From: JABAQJ01 sp046327745
Lineage (GTDB): Bacteria > Gemmatimonadota > Gemmatimonadetes > Gemmatimonadales > Gemmatimonadaceae
NCBI GenBank assembly: GCA_046327745.1
Contig: JAXLXV010000007.1
Span: 496,001 to 560,000, forward strand
Direction: 5' to 3'
DNA: 64,000 nucleotides
Below the pieces are notes generated by a model. That model made no database searches and had not been told where the DNA came from. It saw only the letters and a program-made list of their open reading frames with translations. A program made the position numbers and the translations under genes. Below are positions 46,399 to 56,090 of this stretch, one piece after another (position 1 is the first letter of the stretch; every line of letters begins with the position of its first letter).

Positions 46399-47622
46399 AT
46401 GACCATCGCTCGCGGCAGGATCGCCCTCGTCGCACTCCTCACCACCGTTGCGGCTTGCTCGGACCGCACCATACTCCCGTCCGCTGTTGAGGGTGGCGGT
46501 CCGGCCCTCCAATCAGAGATCGCAAAAACGGTCCCCTCGGCGACACCGAGCGCGGCGCAAGCGGCGGCGGGGGCCAGATGGTTGATGGGCTACTACGCTG
46601 GATACGAGCGCAGTCTGTATCCCGAGGGCACCATCGACTTCTCGGTGCTCACCCACATCATGCTGGGAGCGATCGAGGCGACGCCCAGCGGTGGGGTGAC
46701 CACGGACTTCTGGGTGGACCCGGTCAATGGTCCAATCATGGCGCGCACGATCTCTACGCGTGCGCACCAGGCGGGACGAAGTGCGGTGTTGATGCTGGGA
46801 GGCGCAGGCTACAGGAACGCACTCGTCGCCGCGACCACGCCGGCAATCATGCCGACCTTCGTGGCAAACCTCATCAGTACCATGAACTCCTTGGGATTCG
46901 ATGGGATCGACGTCGACTGGGAACCCATCCTGCCGAGTGATCAGGTGCCACTGTTGGACCTGGTGAAGCGGCTCAGGGCCGCACAGCCATCGATGATCCT
47001 GACCATGCCGGTGGGTTGGGTCAGCTCAAACACTCCGACGGTGGATCCATGGTACGCGACCGTGGCCCGTGAGCTGGACCGGATGTCGGTGATGACCTAT
47101 GGCATGGCCGACAACTGGGGAGGATGGGTGAGTTGGCACCAGGGCGCCTTGTATGGTGCGGGAGCGAATCATCCCAGCTCCGTGGCGACGAGTGCGAGGC
47201 CGTATGTTCTGGCCGGTGTGCCTCGGAAGAAGCTGGGTATCGGGCTCGGCTTCTTCGGTTCCTGTTGGTCAGGGGTGAGCACGATGTTGCAGCCGCTGGG
47301 GCCCAGCGCCCGCGTAATCGCCAGCGATGGCGCGATGAGTTACGTCAACATCGTCTCGCAATACTACAGCGCGCCAGCCTACCGTTGGGATGCCACGGCG
47401 CGTGCCGGCTACCTGTCGTTTGCCGCGCCCACGGGACCCAAGGGATGCAGCATGGTCTCTTATGAAGATCCGGCTTCCGTGACGGAGAAAGGGAACGCGC
47501 TCAAGGCGGCGGGACTGGGTGGCGCTATCATCTGGACCATTGGCCAAGGGCACTTCTTGGGCGCACCCGTCGGCCAGCAAGATCCGCTGCTCACCGTCGC
47601 CTACAACGCCATCGTGCCGTAA
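46399..47622 (+). CDS. Glycoside hydrolase family 18 lipoprotein (chitinase-like)
   Basis: 407 residues. ATG 46399 gives a lipoprotein signal (ARGRIALVALLTTVAAC, Cys20). The GH18 catalytic motif DxxDxDxE is complete: Asp168, Asp171, Asp173, Glu175 in GFDGIDVDWEP. Other family strands: WLMGYYAGYERSLYPEG at the start of the barrel, SAVLMLGGAGYRN, DRMSVMTYGMADNWGGW (the second conserved Tyr/Asp region) and GAIIWTIGQGHFLG at the end. It should cleave chitin or related N-acetylglucosamine polymers outside the cell. It is divergent from the sigma-54 activator (220 bp between starts). Confidence 0.93.
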   Translation: MTIARGRIALVALLTTVAACSDRTILPSAVEGGGPALQSEIAKTVPSATPSAAQAAAGARWLMGYYAGYERSLYPEGTIDFSVLTHIMLGAIEATPSGGVTTDFWVDPVNGPIMARTISTRAHQAGRSAVLMLGGAGYRNALVAATTPAIMPTFVANLISTMNSLGFDGIDVDWEPILPSDQVPLLDLVKRLRAAQPSMILTMPVGWVSSNTPTVDPWYATVARELDRMSVMTYGMADNWGGWVSWHQGALYGAGANHPSSVATSARPYVLAGVPRKKLGIGLGFFGSCWSGVSTMLQPLGPSARVIASDGAMSYVNIVSQYYSAPAYRWDATARAGYLSFAAPTGPKGCSMVSYEDPASVTEKGNALKAAGLGGAIIWTIGQGHFLGAPVGQQDPLLTVAYNAIVP

Positions 47623-47938
47623 GGTCATCGCTGTGCCGTTAGCGATGAGATAACCGCTCGATGAACAGCAGGCTCGTCCGCGTCGACGTCTGAAGTGCGG
47701 CGTCGACGCATCGCACTTGTCGGCTGATCCAGCACATACAAACGTGTCGCAGCCGCGCCGCCTGGCGTGGCAACGTGGAATCGGAGAAGTCACGAACGCG
47801 TGTGTGCCGGCGCCAAGCCGCGTCACACGTCCCCCTCGTGTTCTAGCTGCCGGCGTGAGCAGGCAGGCATGGTGGCAGTCGTCTGCCGCCCAGCGACGCT
47901 CCCCCATGACATAGATGCTTATGCTGAGAGAGGAATCC
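47623..47938. other. Intergenic stretch
   Basis: No gene seen. Two similar dyads, CCGCGTCGACGTC (about 47677) and GGCGTCGACGCA (about 47700), could bind a regulator. No sigma-54 promoter with correct spacing was found ahead of the gene at 47939; the nearest look-alike near 47870 has nine instead of ten bases between GG and GC. Confidence 0.4.
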
Positions 47939-50900
47939 ATGGCAGCACAACCAAAACCCGGCGCAAAGGTCGAAGGGAAGACAGAGAAGGCGTCCGGGAT
48001 TGTCCACCGCTTGTCTCCAAAGGAGAAAGCCGAAGGCGGAGAGATCGACTTTTCACCTGACTACACGGTGACCAGCACGACCGATGGTGGCGGCAATGTC
48101 CTGACGGACGTGGAGGTGATCCTTTGCTTCTGGGGCAGCTTCTGGAGCACGAACCCCGCGCCGACGCCCTCCGCGGATACGTATCGAACGGCCATCGAAG
48201 GCATTGTCACCGGCCCCTACCTGGGCGGTCTGCGTCAGTATCGTGGCGTGGGACAGGGCACGGTGATCTACAGTGAGATCAACGACGCGACGAGTCCGGC
48301 CAATCTGTACACCGACGCCGACGTCGTGACCATGCTGAAGGATCGTATCCAGAATCACGGCATGCCGGCGCCCCTCGCGGGACACAATCGCTTTTATGCC
48401 GTGATTGCTCCCGTCGGGATCAACAACAGCCTGACGCAATTCGCCGGGCAGCACCAGAGTTTCAGCGTGAACGGCGTCACGGCCTACTACGCCTGGGTCG
48501 ACAATACCGGATCGCTCACGGGACACAACTGCACCACCAAGGTGTTTTCGCACGAACTCACCGAGGCGCTGACGAATCCCGACGTCGACACGTCCAACAA
48601 CTCCATCCTGGTGAACGGCACGGGAGTCACCAACGACGAGATCGGCGACACCTGCAACAACCAGTTTGCCACCGTCGACATGAATGGTGTGCAATGCTCG
48701 GTCCAGGCGTATTGGAGCAAGGCCGACAACATCTGCATCCTCCCCGTCGGCACCCTGTCGTTCTGGGTCGACAAGAACACCTTCGGCAAGGACGAGGTCC
48801 AGGACATCATCAACACCAACGCCGGCAAGTGGGAGAAGGCCTTCTGGCTGGTGGTGGAAGGGTACAGCCAGACCTCCTTCAACGCGTTGCACGTGACGGT
48901 GCCACTTCCGACGGGGCCGTTCGCCAACATCCAGGGCGTCACGATCGCGCAGAACCCGATCATCGAGTTCGAGAATGGCGCCGACCCTGACGCCCAGCAA
49001 CGCATTCGCGTGGCCTTCGACATCACCTTCACCAGCCAGGCCCTGACGCACTTCCCGAATTCGGGGTCGCAGACGTACGAACTCGACGCGTTCATCGCCA
49101 CGGATGGCAACAAGGTCGCCACCACCGACGCTTCGACCCTGTTTGAGCTGGTGGCCGGCGCCGATCCGTACTTCACGAACATCGATCCGACCCAGCAGAA
49201 TGTCTTCTACCTAAGCCAGGACTTGCGCGTGTTCACGGCCACACCGGCAAAGAACGCGCATCCAGTGCCGGGGGGACCGGCGTTCTCGAGCGACAACCCC
49301 GCGGGCGCCTTCACCTATGTGCAAGACCTGCTCAATCACCTGAACACCAACTTCAGGGATACGGCTGGCCCCGATCCATTCAGCACGGTGTTGCCGGCAC
49401 AGGGGAATGCGTTTCAGCAGGACTCGTCCGTGACGCCGTTCACGTTCGACTTCAGTCACTTCCCCAACATCAACATCTTCAACAACTACAACTTTGCCAT
49501 CGCCCGCGTGCGCATGCGGGGATCATCGGGGCCCTCGGGGAAGGCGGCCAACGTACGCGTCTTCTTCCGGATGTGGAGCACCGAGACGCCGGACACCGAC
49601 TATCAACCGGCATCGACGTATCCGTTCAACGCCGACGCGTCAGGCAACCCGGGGTCGCCGCAGGTCGGCGCCGGGCACATCACCCTGCCCTTCTTTGCCA
49701 CGGGAAACGTCGGAAGCAACACCGACTACAACGTGGGCGGCGTGAACAACCGAGACATCGAGATCGACGCCGGTCAGGACACCATCTGGCAGTACTATGG
49801 ATGCTTCCTGAATCTCTACGATCCGACGAACATCATCGATGGCAGTCAGGTGCAAGCTTGGCTGAACGGCACGCACCACTGCATTGTCGCGCAAATCGCG
49901 TTCGACGACACACCGATCTTCATCGGCGCCAATCCCGAGGCCTCGGACAAGCTGGCGCAGCGTAACCTACAGGTGACGCACTCCGACAATCCCGGGCCGG
50001 CGTCCACGCATCGCATCCCGCAGACGTTCGACATTCGGCCCAGTGCTGTCGTCAGCCGCAACGATTATGTAGACGAGCTGATGATCGACTGGGGCGCCAT
50101 TCCGAAGGGCAGCGTGGCATCCATCTACTGGCCGCAGGTGCAGGCATCGGACGTCCTGATGCTGGCCACCATGCTGTACCCGACGCATTCACTGACCGCG
50201 ACCGACAATCACACCATCGCCTGCAAAGTCACGGGGGGCATCACGTACATCCCGATCCCCATGAGTGCGGGAGAGAACTTTGCGGGGCTCTTCACGGTGG
50301 ACCTGCCGACCACGGTCGTCACCGGGCAGGAATTCAACGTCGTCGTCCGCCGCGTCGGCAGAAAGGGCAAGGTCACGCGAACCCCGCCCCCGCCGCCACC
50401 GCCGACGCAGGTCGGTGCCAAGGCGACGGAGGCCGTACGGGCGCGTGCAGCCTCAACTCGCCAGCTGACGCCGTGGCGCTACGTCATTGGGACCTTCCAG
50501 GTGAAGATTCCCGTGACGACGTCCGAGGTCATGCTATTCCCGGAAGAGAACACGCTCGCCATCATGAAATGGCGGCTGCAACAGATGTCGCCGGCCAATC
50601 GGTGGTATCTGGTTCTCAAGCGGTACATCCAGTTCATCGCCGACCGCGTGAAAGGGCTGGGCGGTGATCCGGACGCCATTCCGCCGTCGCCTAACGGCGC
50701 GCCGTACAAGCCATCGAGACGCTGCGACGACTTGGTGGAGCTGCGCGGCAAGGTGGCGGAGATCCGCTTCGACTGCTTCGGGGATCTGGAGGGCTTTGTG
50801 CTAGACACCTGCTGTGAGGTGTTTGCCATTCAGACCCGTGAGCGCGAACTCGGACATCTGGTCATGAAGGCGTGCAAGGAGCGACTCACCATCTCGGTCT

Positions 50901-50953
50901 ATGTGGAGCGCCATCATCAGACCAAGCTCCATCGGTTGGTAGTTCACGCCTGA
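47939..50953 (+). CDS. Very large protein with an EXORDIUM-like HEXXE putative metalloprotease domain
   Basis: 1,004 residues. The start at 47939 is preferred over 47915 because AGAGAGGA lies five bases before it. No signal peptide. Residues about 60-280 resemble the phosphate-induced/EXORDIUM family: VILCFWGSFWSTNPAPT at the start, VFSHELTEALTNPDVD (His205, Glu206, Glu209, an HEXXE motif) and DEIGDTCNNQFATVDMNGV with the conserved Glu-Asp-Cys. The rest consists of several beta-rich regions (FAIARVRMRGSSGPSGKAAN, GQDTIWQYYGCFLNLYDPTN, FDIRPSAVVSRNDYVDEL), a Pro-rich hinge (seven Pro in PPPPPPPT), and a C-terminal alpha/beta domain of about 110 residues (LVELRGKVAEIRFDCFGDLE). Whether it cleaves proteins is unknown. 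Like the protease operon it lacks an export signal. Confidence 0.7.
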   Translation: MAAQPKPGAKVEGKTEKASGIVHRLSPKEKAEGGEIDFSPDYTVTSTTDGGGNVLTDVEVILCFWGSFWSTNPAPTPSADTYRTAIEGIVTGPYLGGLRQYRGVGQGTVIYSEINDATSPANLYTDADVVTMLKDRIQNHGMPAPLAGHNRFYAVIAPVGINNSLTQFAGQHQSFSVNGVTAYYAWVDNTGSLTGHNCTTKVFSHELTEALTNPDVDTSNNSILVNGTGVTNDEIGDTCNNQFATVDMNGVQCSVQAYWSKADNICILPVGTLSFWVDKNTFGKDEVQDIINTNAGKWEKAFWLVVEGYSQTSFNALHVTVPLPTGPFANIQGVTIAQNPIIEFENGADPDAQQRIRVAFDITFTSQALTHFPNSGSQTYELDAFIATDGNKVATTDASTLFELVAGADPYFTNIDPTQQNVFYLSQDLRVFTATPAKNAHPVPGGPAFSSDNPAGAFTYVQDLLNHLNTNFRDTAGPDPFSTVLPAQGNAFQQDSSVTPFTFDFSHFPNINIFNNYNFAIARVRMRGSSGPSGKAANVRVFFRMWSTETPDTDYQPASTYPFNADASGNPGSPQVGAGHITLPFFATGNVGSNTDYNVGGVNNRDIEIDAGQDTIWQYYGCFLNLYDPTNIIDGSQVQAWLNGTHHCIVAQIAFDDTPIFIGANPEASDKLAQRNLQVTHSDNPGPASTHRIPQTFDIRPSAVVSRNDYVDELMIDWGAIPKGSVASIYWPQVQASDVLMLATMLYPTHSLTATDNHTIACKVTGGITYIPIPMSAGENFAGLFTVDLPTTVVTGQEFNVVVRRVGRKGKVTRTPPPPPPPTQVGAKATEAVRARAASTRQLTPWRYVIGTFQVKIPVTTSEVMLFPEENTLAIMKWRLQQMSPANRWYLVLKRYIQFIADRVKGLGGDPDAIPPSPNGAPYKPSRRCDDLVELRGKVAEIRFDCFGDLEGFVLDTCCEVFAIQTRERELGHLVMKACKERLTISVYVERHHQTKLHRLVVHA

Positions 50954-50966
50954 TCGTAGCAACGAA

Positions 50967-50994
50967 TTCACCGCTCCCTTTGGGGGGCGGTGAA
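50967..50994 (+). terminator. Strong hairpin after the 1,004-residue gene
   Basis: TTCACCGC (50967-50974) pairs with GCGGTGAA (50987-50994), and the stem continues TCCC with GGGG including one G-U pair, leaving a short TT-rich loop. It starts 14 bases after the stop codon. No T-run follows, so it may end transcription with Rho or protect the mRNA end. Confidence 0.6.
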
Positions 50995-51503
50995 CTCGGC
51001 CGAGTGCCAAATTACGAGCCGGGGCTACACCAATCGTCCATGACGGGCGATCGCGGTGTGGCCCTGTTCGTCGTGTGGGTCACGTCGAGGAACACCCACG
51101 ATCTGCGACGCCGCTGGCGTCAGGCAGCCACGTCCCCTGGCCATTGTTCCGCAATTCGCCTCGGGGCTGAGCCTTGGCAGAACGCGCGGGTCGCCCGGAG
51201 CCGACGACCCAGCTACACCGCGTCGAATTGAGGCAAAGTGGGCGCGCCAAGCCCTGCGCCCGATCGATTTTCGGCCCCAAAGACAAAAAATGATGCCCGT
51301 ATGATGGCCGAATGATCCTCCGGCCTAAGCTGAGGCGCGCGCTGGACGGAGCGGCGCGTCGCCATGGGAGACCATGGCCTGTGGCGGAAGGGTTCAGGGG
51401 CCGGACTGATCAGCCGGCCGCCAATCCTGAACTCCCAAGGAAGCGCAGCTCGAAGGCATTGAAAGGAATACCCACCCACCCAGCTAGTCGGAGGCGTTCT
51501 ACC
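50995..51503. other. Intergenic stretch
   Basis: About 500 bp. The frames have no natural protein. It should hold the promoter of the lipoprotein gene at 51504; I cannot point to a convincing -35/-10 pair. Nothing else seen. Confidence 0.45.
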
Positions 51504-52520
51504 ATGAAGTACGCTCTTACCCTTTTGTTAGCGGCGGGCGCCGTCACTGCCTGCCAAGACGCGACCGCACCCCGCGCCGCCGGACCGTCGCCAGTGGCGG
51601 CCAGCACGTCCGCTGCACCGAGTGTGGATCCGAGAATTCCGATCCCCTCGAACATGTTTGCTGTGGTTTCCGGCGCTGGTTCCCTGATGTCCGGCAGCAA
51701 CGCGCTCAGCGTCACGGCATCGGGATTCGGAGTCTATGAAGTCTTCTTCAATAGAAATGTCAGCAGCTGCGCCTACGTAGCGACCACGGTGAACGGCACC
51801 GCCTCGCAAACCGCGCAAGTCTTCACCGCCAGTGGTCACTCCAGCCCGAACGCCGTATATGTCGAGACGAAGAACCAAGGGGGCGGCCTATCGCCGCAGG
51901 CCTTCCACCTGGTCGTCAGCTGCGGTATTGCCATGCCCTTCGCTGTCGTCGACTACAACGGGAACCTGACGCGGGCATCCGGACCGGTGTCCATCTCGGG
52001 TGGAAACGGCATCTATCGCATCAACTTCGGCTTTTCCGTGGCGCCCTGCGCGTACATCGCCACCGTGGCCGATCCCGGTAATGGCCTCGTGTTCAGTCCC
52101 GCAGGTGTGTACACCGCTTCTGGCTCCGTCCTCGGTGAGGTCTACGTGGAAACGAAGAACCCGGGTGGCGGGCTTCAAGCCGGCGTCCCATTCCATCTCA
52201 TGCTCATTTGCACCGGTACATCGCGCACGGGTTACGCCGTCGTGAAATCCACGGGCACGTTCCAGCGTGGCTCACCACCGGGTGGCAGCATCACGCATCC
52301 GTCCACGGGTCACTACACCATCAACGCGCCATTCCAGATCAGCGCCTGCGCCAAGGTGTTGACGCGCGGCTCGTTCAACACGGCGGTACCGTTTACACCC
52401 ACCACCGTGGAACTTGGTAGTTCGTCCACCGCCACGAGTCTCCCGGTCGAGGTTCGCAACCTGCCGCTCCTTGGCGGTGCCTTTGTCGACGAATCCTTCC
52501 ACGTCGCGGTGGTTTGTTAG
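51504..52520 (+). CDS. Three-repeat lipoprotein of unknown function
   Basis: 338 residues with a lipoprotein signal (MKYALTLLLAAGAVTAC, Cys17); GGAGG lies ten bases before ATG. The mature part is three beta repeats of about 95 residues, each with the pattern (F/Y)AVVxxxGxLxR, YxINFxFxVxxCAYIATV, VYVETKNPGGG and FHLxLxC. Each repeat has two Cys at fixed places (SCAYVAT/VVSC, PCAYIAT/LMLIC, ACAKVLT/VAVVC), probably a disulphide per domain. Surface-exposed, perhaps sugar- or protein-binding. Not recognised as a named family. Its neighbours are the 1,004-residue protein upstream and a kinase on the other strand. Confidence 0.75.
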   Translation: MKYALTLLLAAGAVTACQDATAPRAAGPSPVAASTSAAPSVDPRIPIPSNMFAVVSGAGSLMSGSNALSVTASGFGVYEVFFNRNVSSCAYVATTVNGTASQTAQVFTASGHSSPNAVYVETKNQGGGLSPQAFHLVVSCGIAMPFAVVDYNGNLTRASGPVSISGGNGIYRINFGFSVAPCAYIATVADPGNGLVFSPAGVYTASGSVLGEVYVETKNPGGGLQAGVPFHLMLICTGTSRTGYAVVKSTGTFQRGSPPGGSITHPSTGHYTINAPFQISACAKVLTRGSFNTAVPFTPTTVELGSSSTATSLPVEVRNLPLLGGAFVDESFHVAVVC

Positions 52521-52596
52521 GCAAACGCGTCGTCTGAACGACACCAGGTCGATCAGACGGGTGGGCAACGTGGGCGTCGTGGCCGTTCGTGGCCGC

Positions 52597-52742
52597 GGCG
52601 CCCATGTTGTTTCCGCGGGGGCCTGGCGCCGATCTTGTACCTTGGGGTGCCGGGGCGACGATGTTGTTTCCCGCGGTGTGCCTCGCGCCCGCGCTGTTCC
52701 TTAGTGCGCCGCGGCGACGATGTCCCGTTCTTAGGTTGCCGC
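52597..52742. repeat. Five degenerate tandem 28-30 bp repeats
   Basis: Units at 52597, 52625, 52654, 52684 and 52713. Most start GGCGACGATGTTGTT or GGCGCCGATCTTGTA, go through a CCTTRGGGTGCC-like second half and are joined without spacers. Located between two convergent gene ends, so it may act as a bidirectional terminator or a mobile minisatellite. Not a CRISPR: no unique spacers. Confidence 0.65.
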
Positions 52743-52753
52743 GCCGCCGGCGC

Positions 52754-55174
52754 CTAACGCTTAGTCGCCACCGGGACAATGCCCAAGGAGGCCAGCAGCG
52801 CTGGCCAACGCGCGTGTGACTGCAGTGGCGCAAACAGGGGAGACAACAGCGGTTCGCTGGCGAAGAATCCGTCATGCGCGGTCGCGGCGCGTTCGAGCGC
52901 TGTCATGGCGCCATCGGCGTCCCCCAAGGCCACGAGGACCTTGGCGATGGCTGGTTGCACGCCGGGCGCGTCGGGGGTTCGACGGAGCGCGGCTAGCACC
53001 CCCCGGGCCGCGGCCGCGTCACCACCGCGCGCCAACGCGTGGCCTAACGTGCCGTTCACCGCCAACACGGACGGCGCCAGCCGTTGGGCCTCACGCAGCT
53101 CGCTCACGGCTTCTCCATAACGCCCCGCGTACACGAGCACCGTCCCCAGCATGAAGCGCGGAACAGCTTGCGACGGATTCGCATCCACCACGCGCCGCCC
53201 CAGTTGCACACCGGTTTCGTGGTCGCCCCCCAAAGACGACGCCACCGCCTGCAACGCCGTGGCAATCAACGCCTCACTGTCCATCCGCGACGCCGCAGCA
53301 AAGGCGTCCCGCGCCCCACGGGCGTCTCCCGTGATGAGCAGGTTCTCGCCCAGCCATTGCCAAGCCGTTGCATCTGACGAATCGAGTGCGACGGCCCGGC
53401 GCAACGACGCGCGCCCATCGCTCCACTTCCATGCCGCATCTTGCAGGTAGCCGAGCGCGGCATGTGCGGGCGCGAGCGATGAGTCCAGAGCGATAGCTCG
53501 GCGGGCTGCGCGCTCCGCGCTCCCTAGCAGCTCACTGCCGCCGCCGGTATAGAGGGGCAGCACCGCGTAGGCCTGCGCCAACTCTGCGTAGGCACGGGCA
53601 AAGGTGCTGTCCCGGTCGATCGCTCGTTCAAACCGAGTGATCGCCTCTCGAATGGACGATGCCCCACGATGGGCCAGCAGGTAGTGGCCACGCAGATAGT
53701 CGTCATAGGCCGCGGGGTCGTGCGTGGCCGCTTTGGACACGTCGCGGTCACGCGCCACGTCAGCTCGAACGGTGGCGGCCACACTGCCGGCGATTTCGCC
53801 CTGCAACGCGTACAGCTCGCTCCCGGGGCGATCATAGGTTTCCGACCAGACGGACACCCCGTCGATCACTCTCGCCAGCTGCGCGGTCACGCGAACCCGG
53901 TCGCCGCGTCGCTGCACGCTCCCTTCCAACGTCATGGTCACGCCAAGCTGCTTGGCGACCTCCGCGGGAGCCTTGGCGGTGGCGACGGACTTCGCCGCGA
54001 GTCGGGAGGCGACGTGAACACCGGGGATTCGCGCCAAGGCATTCAGCACTTCGTCGGCAATGCCCTGCGCCAGGTAGGCATCGGCCGTGTCAGACGTGAC
54101 CTGGTCCAAGGGCAGTACGGCGATCGTCTGCACCGCCGCGGTACCTCCCGTGCGCCCACGCAACACCCACCAGCCGCCACCTGCAACGGCCAGCAACGCC
54201 GCGCCGATCAGCGCCAAGGTCCGCGACCGTCCGTGAGATGCACCACGTGCCACCGCCGGCACCGACGCCAGCGAGGGCACCGCCCCGCTTACCACGGCAG
54301 GATCGTCCAGCAGTTGCAACAATTGCTCGGCGTTGGCGGGCCGCTGCCGCGGGTCCTTCTCCATGCAGCGCGCCACCAGCGCACCCAGGGCGATCGGCGT
54401 CCCCGGACGCACGGTGGTCAACGGCTCCGGCGTACGCGTCAGGTGGGCCGACATCACCTCAGCTACCGTCTCGCCCGTGAATGGGGCGCGCCCTGCCAGT
54501 GCCTCGAACGCCAACACGCCGAGCGAGTAGATGTCCACACGCTGGTCCATGGCCGGATCGGCGACGACCTGTTCCGGGGCCATGTAGGCGGGAGTACCTA
54601 ACGACATACCAACCCGCGTCAACGTACGGGCCGAGTCTCCCGAGGTGGTACCAGGCGCGCTCTCTACCAGGGCCTTAGCCACGCCAAAGTCGGCCACCAC
54701 CGCCGCGCCGCCACTGAGCAGGATGTTGTCCGGCTTGATGTCGCGGTGGATGATGCCCCGCGCATGGGCATAGCCTAACGCTCGGGCCACATCACGCAGA
54801 ATGGAGACGACCTCAGGAATCATCAGCGGGCCGCGGGCAATACGCCCCCGCAACGACTCCCCCTCCACAAAGGGCATCACGAAGTACGGCAGGCCGCCGG
54901 CGTCGCCCGCGGCAATCACCGGCACAATGTTCGGGTGTTGCAACCCCGCGGACAGCATGATCTCGCGCCGAAACCGATCGGCGGAGAGCCCCTCGGCGAT
55001 GGTCTCCGGCAGCACCTTCACGACCACCCGACGGTCCAGCGCGGCATCGCGCGCCACGAAAACGCGCGACATCCCACCGCCCCCGAGCTCACGCTCCAGG
55101 CGGAAAGCGCTGCCCAGCGCCTCTTGCAGGCGTTCGGCGACGGCGTCGGTGTTCGGGTGCGGCGTATCTACCAT
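52754..55174 (-). CDS. Ser/Thr protein kinase with transmembrane segment and TPR C-terminus
   Basis: 806 residues from ATG 55174 (MVDTPHPNTDAVAERLQ); the earlier in-frame start would add unlikely sequence. Kinase core: glycine loop RELGGGGMSRVFVARD, Lys53 (VVVKVLP), catalytic loop HRDIKPDNILL, DFG as VADFGVAKA and APE as TPAYMAPEQ. After residue 320 comes one membrane segment (RTLALIGAALLAVAGGGWW). The outside part first shows the TolB-like/FlgO-type region (AVLPLDQVTSDTADAYLAQG, ADEVLNALARIPGVHVASRL) and then TPRs. This layout is frequent in Gemmatimonadota and Acidobacteriota. Its TAG stop falls inside a CGTTAGG motif copy. Monocistronic, divergent from the operon at 55369. Confidence 0.93.
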   Translation of the reverse strand: MVDTPHPNTDAVAERLQEALGSAFRLERELGGGGMSRVFVARDAALDRRVVVKVLPETIAEGLSADRFRREIMLSAGLQHPNIVPVIAAGDAGGLPYFVMPFVEGESLRGRIARGPLMIPEVVSILRDVARALGYAHARGIIHRDIKPDNILLSGGAAVVADFGVAKALVESAPGTTSGDSARTLTRVGMSLGTPAYMAPEQVVADPAMDQRVDIYSLGVLAFEALAGRAPFTGETVAEVMSAHLTRTPEPLTTVRPGTPIALGALVARCMEKDPRQRPANAEQLLQLLDDPAVVSGAVPSLASVPAVARGASHGRSRTLALIGAALLAVAGGGWWVLRGRTGGTAAVQTIAVLPLDQVTSDTADAYLAQGIADEVLNALARIPGVHVASRLAAKSVATAKAPAEVAKQLGVTMTLEGSVQRRGDRVRVTAQLARVIDGVSVWSETYDRPGSELYALQGEIAGSVAATVRADVARDRDVSKAATHDPAAYDDYLRGHYLLAHRGASSIREAITRFERAIDRDSTFARAYAELAQAYAVLPLYTGGGSELLGSAERAARRAIALDSSLAPAHAALGYLQDAAWKWSDGRASLRRAVALDSSDATAWQWLGENLLITGDARGARDAFAAASRMDSEALIATALQAVASSLGGDHETGVQLGRRVVDANPSQAVPRFMLGTVLVYAGRYGEAVSELREAQRLAPSVLAVNGTLGHALARGGDAAAARGVLAALRRTPDAPGVQPAIAKVLVALGDADGAMTALERAATAHDGFFASEPLLSPLFAPLQSHARWPALLASLGIVPVATKR

Positions 55175-55368
55175 GGCTCGAATGGTGCTCACATTCGCGC
55201 GATTGGACAATCCGTTGGGGCAGGACGTTGCGTCGCGGACGCAGGGCGTCGGCGATCCGACGGACGTGTGTCCTCCGTGGCATATGGTGGCCCGAGAAGT
55301 CCTCACGCTCGCCACCGGTGGTCCCGGGGCGTATTTTCGCCGCTCACCCTACCGGACCCGGACGCGAC

Positions 55369-56079
55369 GTGCGCATCAGCGACATGAACTGGATGCAGGT
55401 CGAGAAGTACTTGCAGCACGACGACCGCGCCATCTTGCCCCTTGGCTCCACCGAGCAGCACAGCTATTTGCGCCTGACGGTGGATTGCATCTTGCCTGAA
55501 CGCGTGGCCGTTGAAGCTGCGGAGCCGCTCGGCGTTCCGGTGTTTCCCGTCGTGTCGTATGGCGTGACGCCGTACTTCCGCGAGTATCCAGGCTCCATTT
55601 CGCTGCGCGTGGAAACCCACTTGAGCGTCGTCCGGGACATCCTGGATGGTATGGCTCACAGCGGATTTCGGCGCATCCTGATCGTGAACGGGCACGGTGG
55701 CAACAATGCCGTGCAGCCGCTGTCGCAGGAGTGGGCCGCTGACCACCCGAATTGCCGAGTGCTCTTTCACAACTGGTGGAACGCGCCGCGCACCTGGGCC
55801 AAGGTGCAGGCGATTGACCCTGTTGCATCTCACGGGTCGTGGATGGAGAATTTTCCGTGGACGCGCCTGCCAGGCGTCGAGGTTCCTGCCACGCAGCGAC
55901 CCATGGTAGACCTGGCTCGCGTACGCGCCCTGGACCCGGTGTCCCTGCGCAGCTACTTGGGCGATGGCAACTACGGCGGCTTGTACCAGCGCCCCGACAG
56001 TGACCTGCTCGCCCTGTGGCAGGTGGCTGTTGAGGAGACGCGGGAGTTGTTGACGGGGACGTGGGGCAACGCTTCCTAA
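55369..56079 (+). CDS. Creatininase-family amidohydrolase
   Basis: 236 residues from GTG 55369 (RISDMNWMQVEKYLQHDDRA). Creatininase fold signatures: ILPLGSTEQHSYLRLTVDC (metal ligands Glu and His and the following Asp), VVSYGVTPYFREYPGSISL, RRILIVNGHGGNNAVQ (His ligand), and a later Glu. The family opens cyclic amides or cleaves formamides (creatinine, mycofactocin precursors, formamidopyrimidines). It is first in a five-gene overlapping operon (55369-60714) and its TAA stop lies in a CCTAACG copy. The substrate is open; the permease and M20 peptidase suggest an imported N-acylated or cyclic amino compound. Confidence 0.9.
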   Translation: MRISDMNWMQVEKYLQHDDRAILPLGSTEQHSYLRLTVDCILPERVAVEAAEPLGVPVFPVVSYGVTPYFREYPGSISLRVETHLSVVRDILDGMAHSGFRRILIVNGHGGNNAVQPLSQEWAADHPNCRVLFHNWWNAPRTWAKVQAIDPVASHGSWMENFPWTRLPGVEVPATQRPMVDLARVRALDPVSLRSYLGDGNYGGLYQRPDSDLLALWQVAVEETRELLTGTWGNAS

Positions 56080-56090
56080 CGAGTGACGAT

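Noticed and set aside
47860..47890. Second sigma-54 promoter ahead of the 1,004-residue gene
   Set aside because: TGGCAG...TGCC has nine, not ten, bases between GG and GC and a poor -12 element.
52597..52742. CRISPR array
   Set aside because: Repeats are contiguous and degenerate with no unique spacers, and no cas gene is present. The same holds for 63821-63908.
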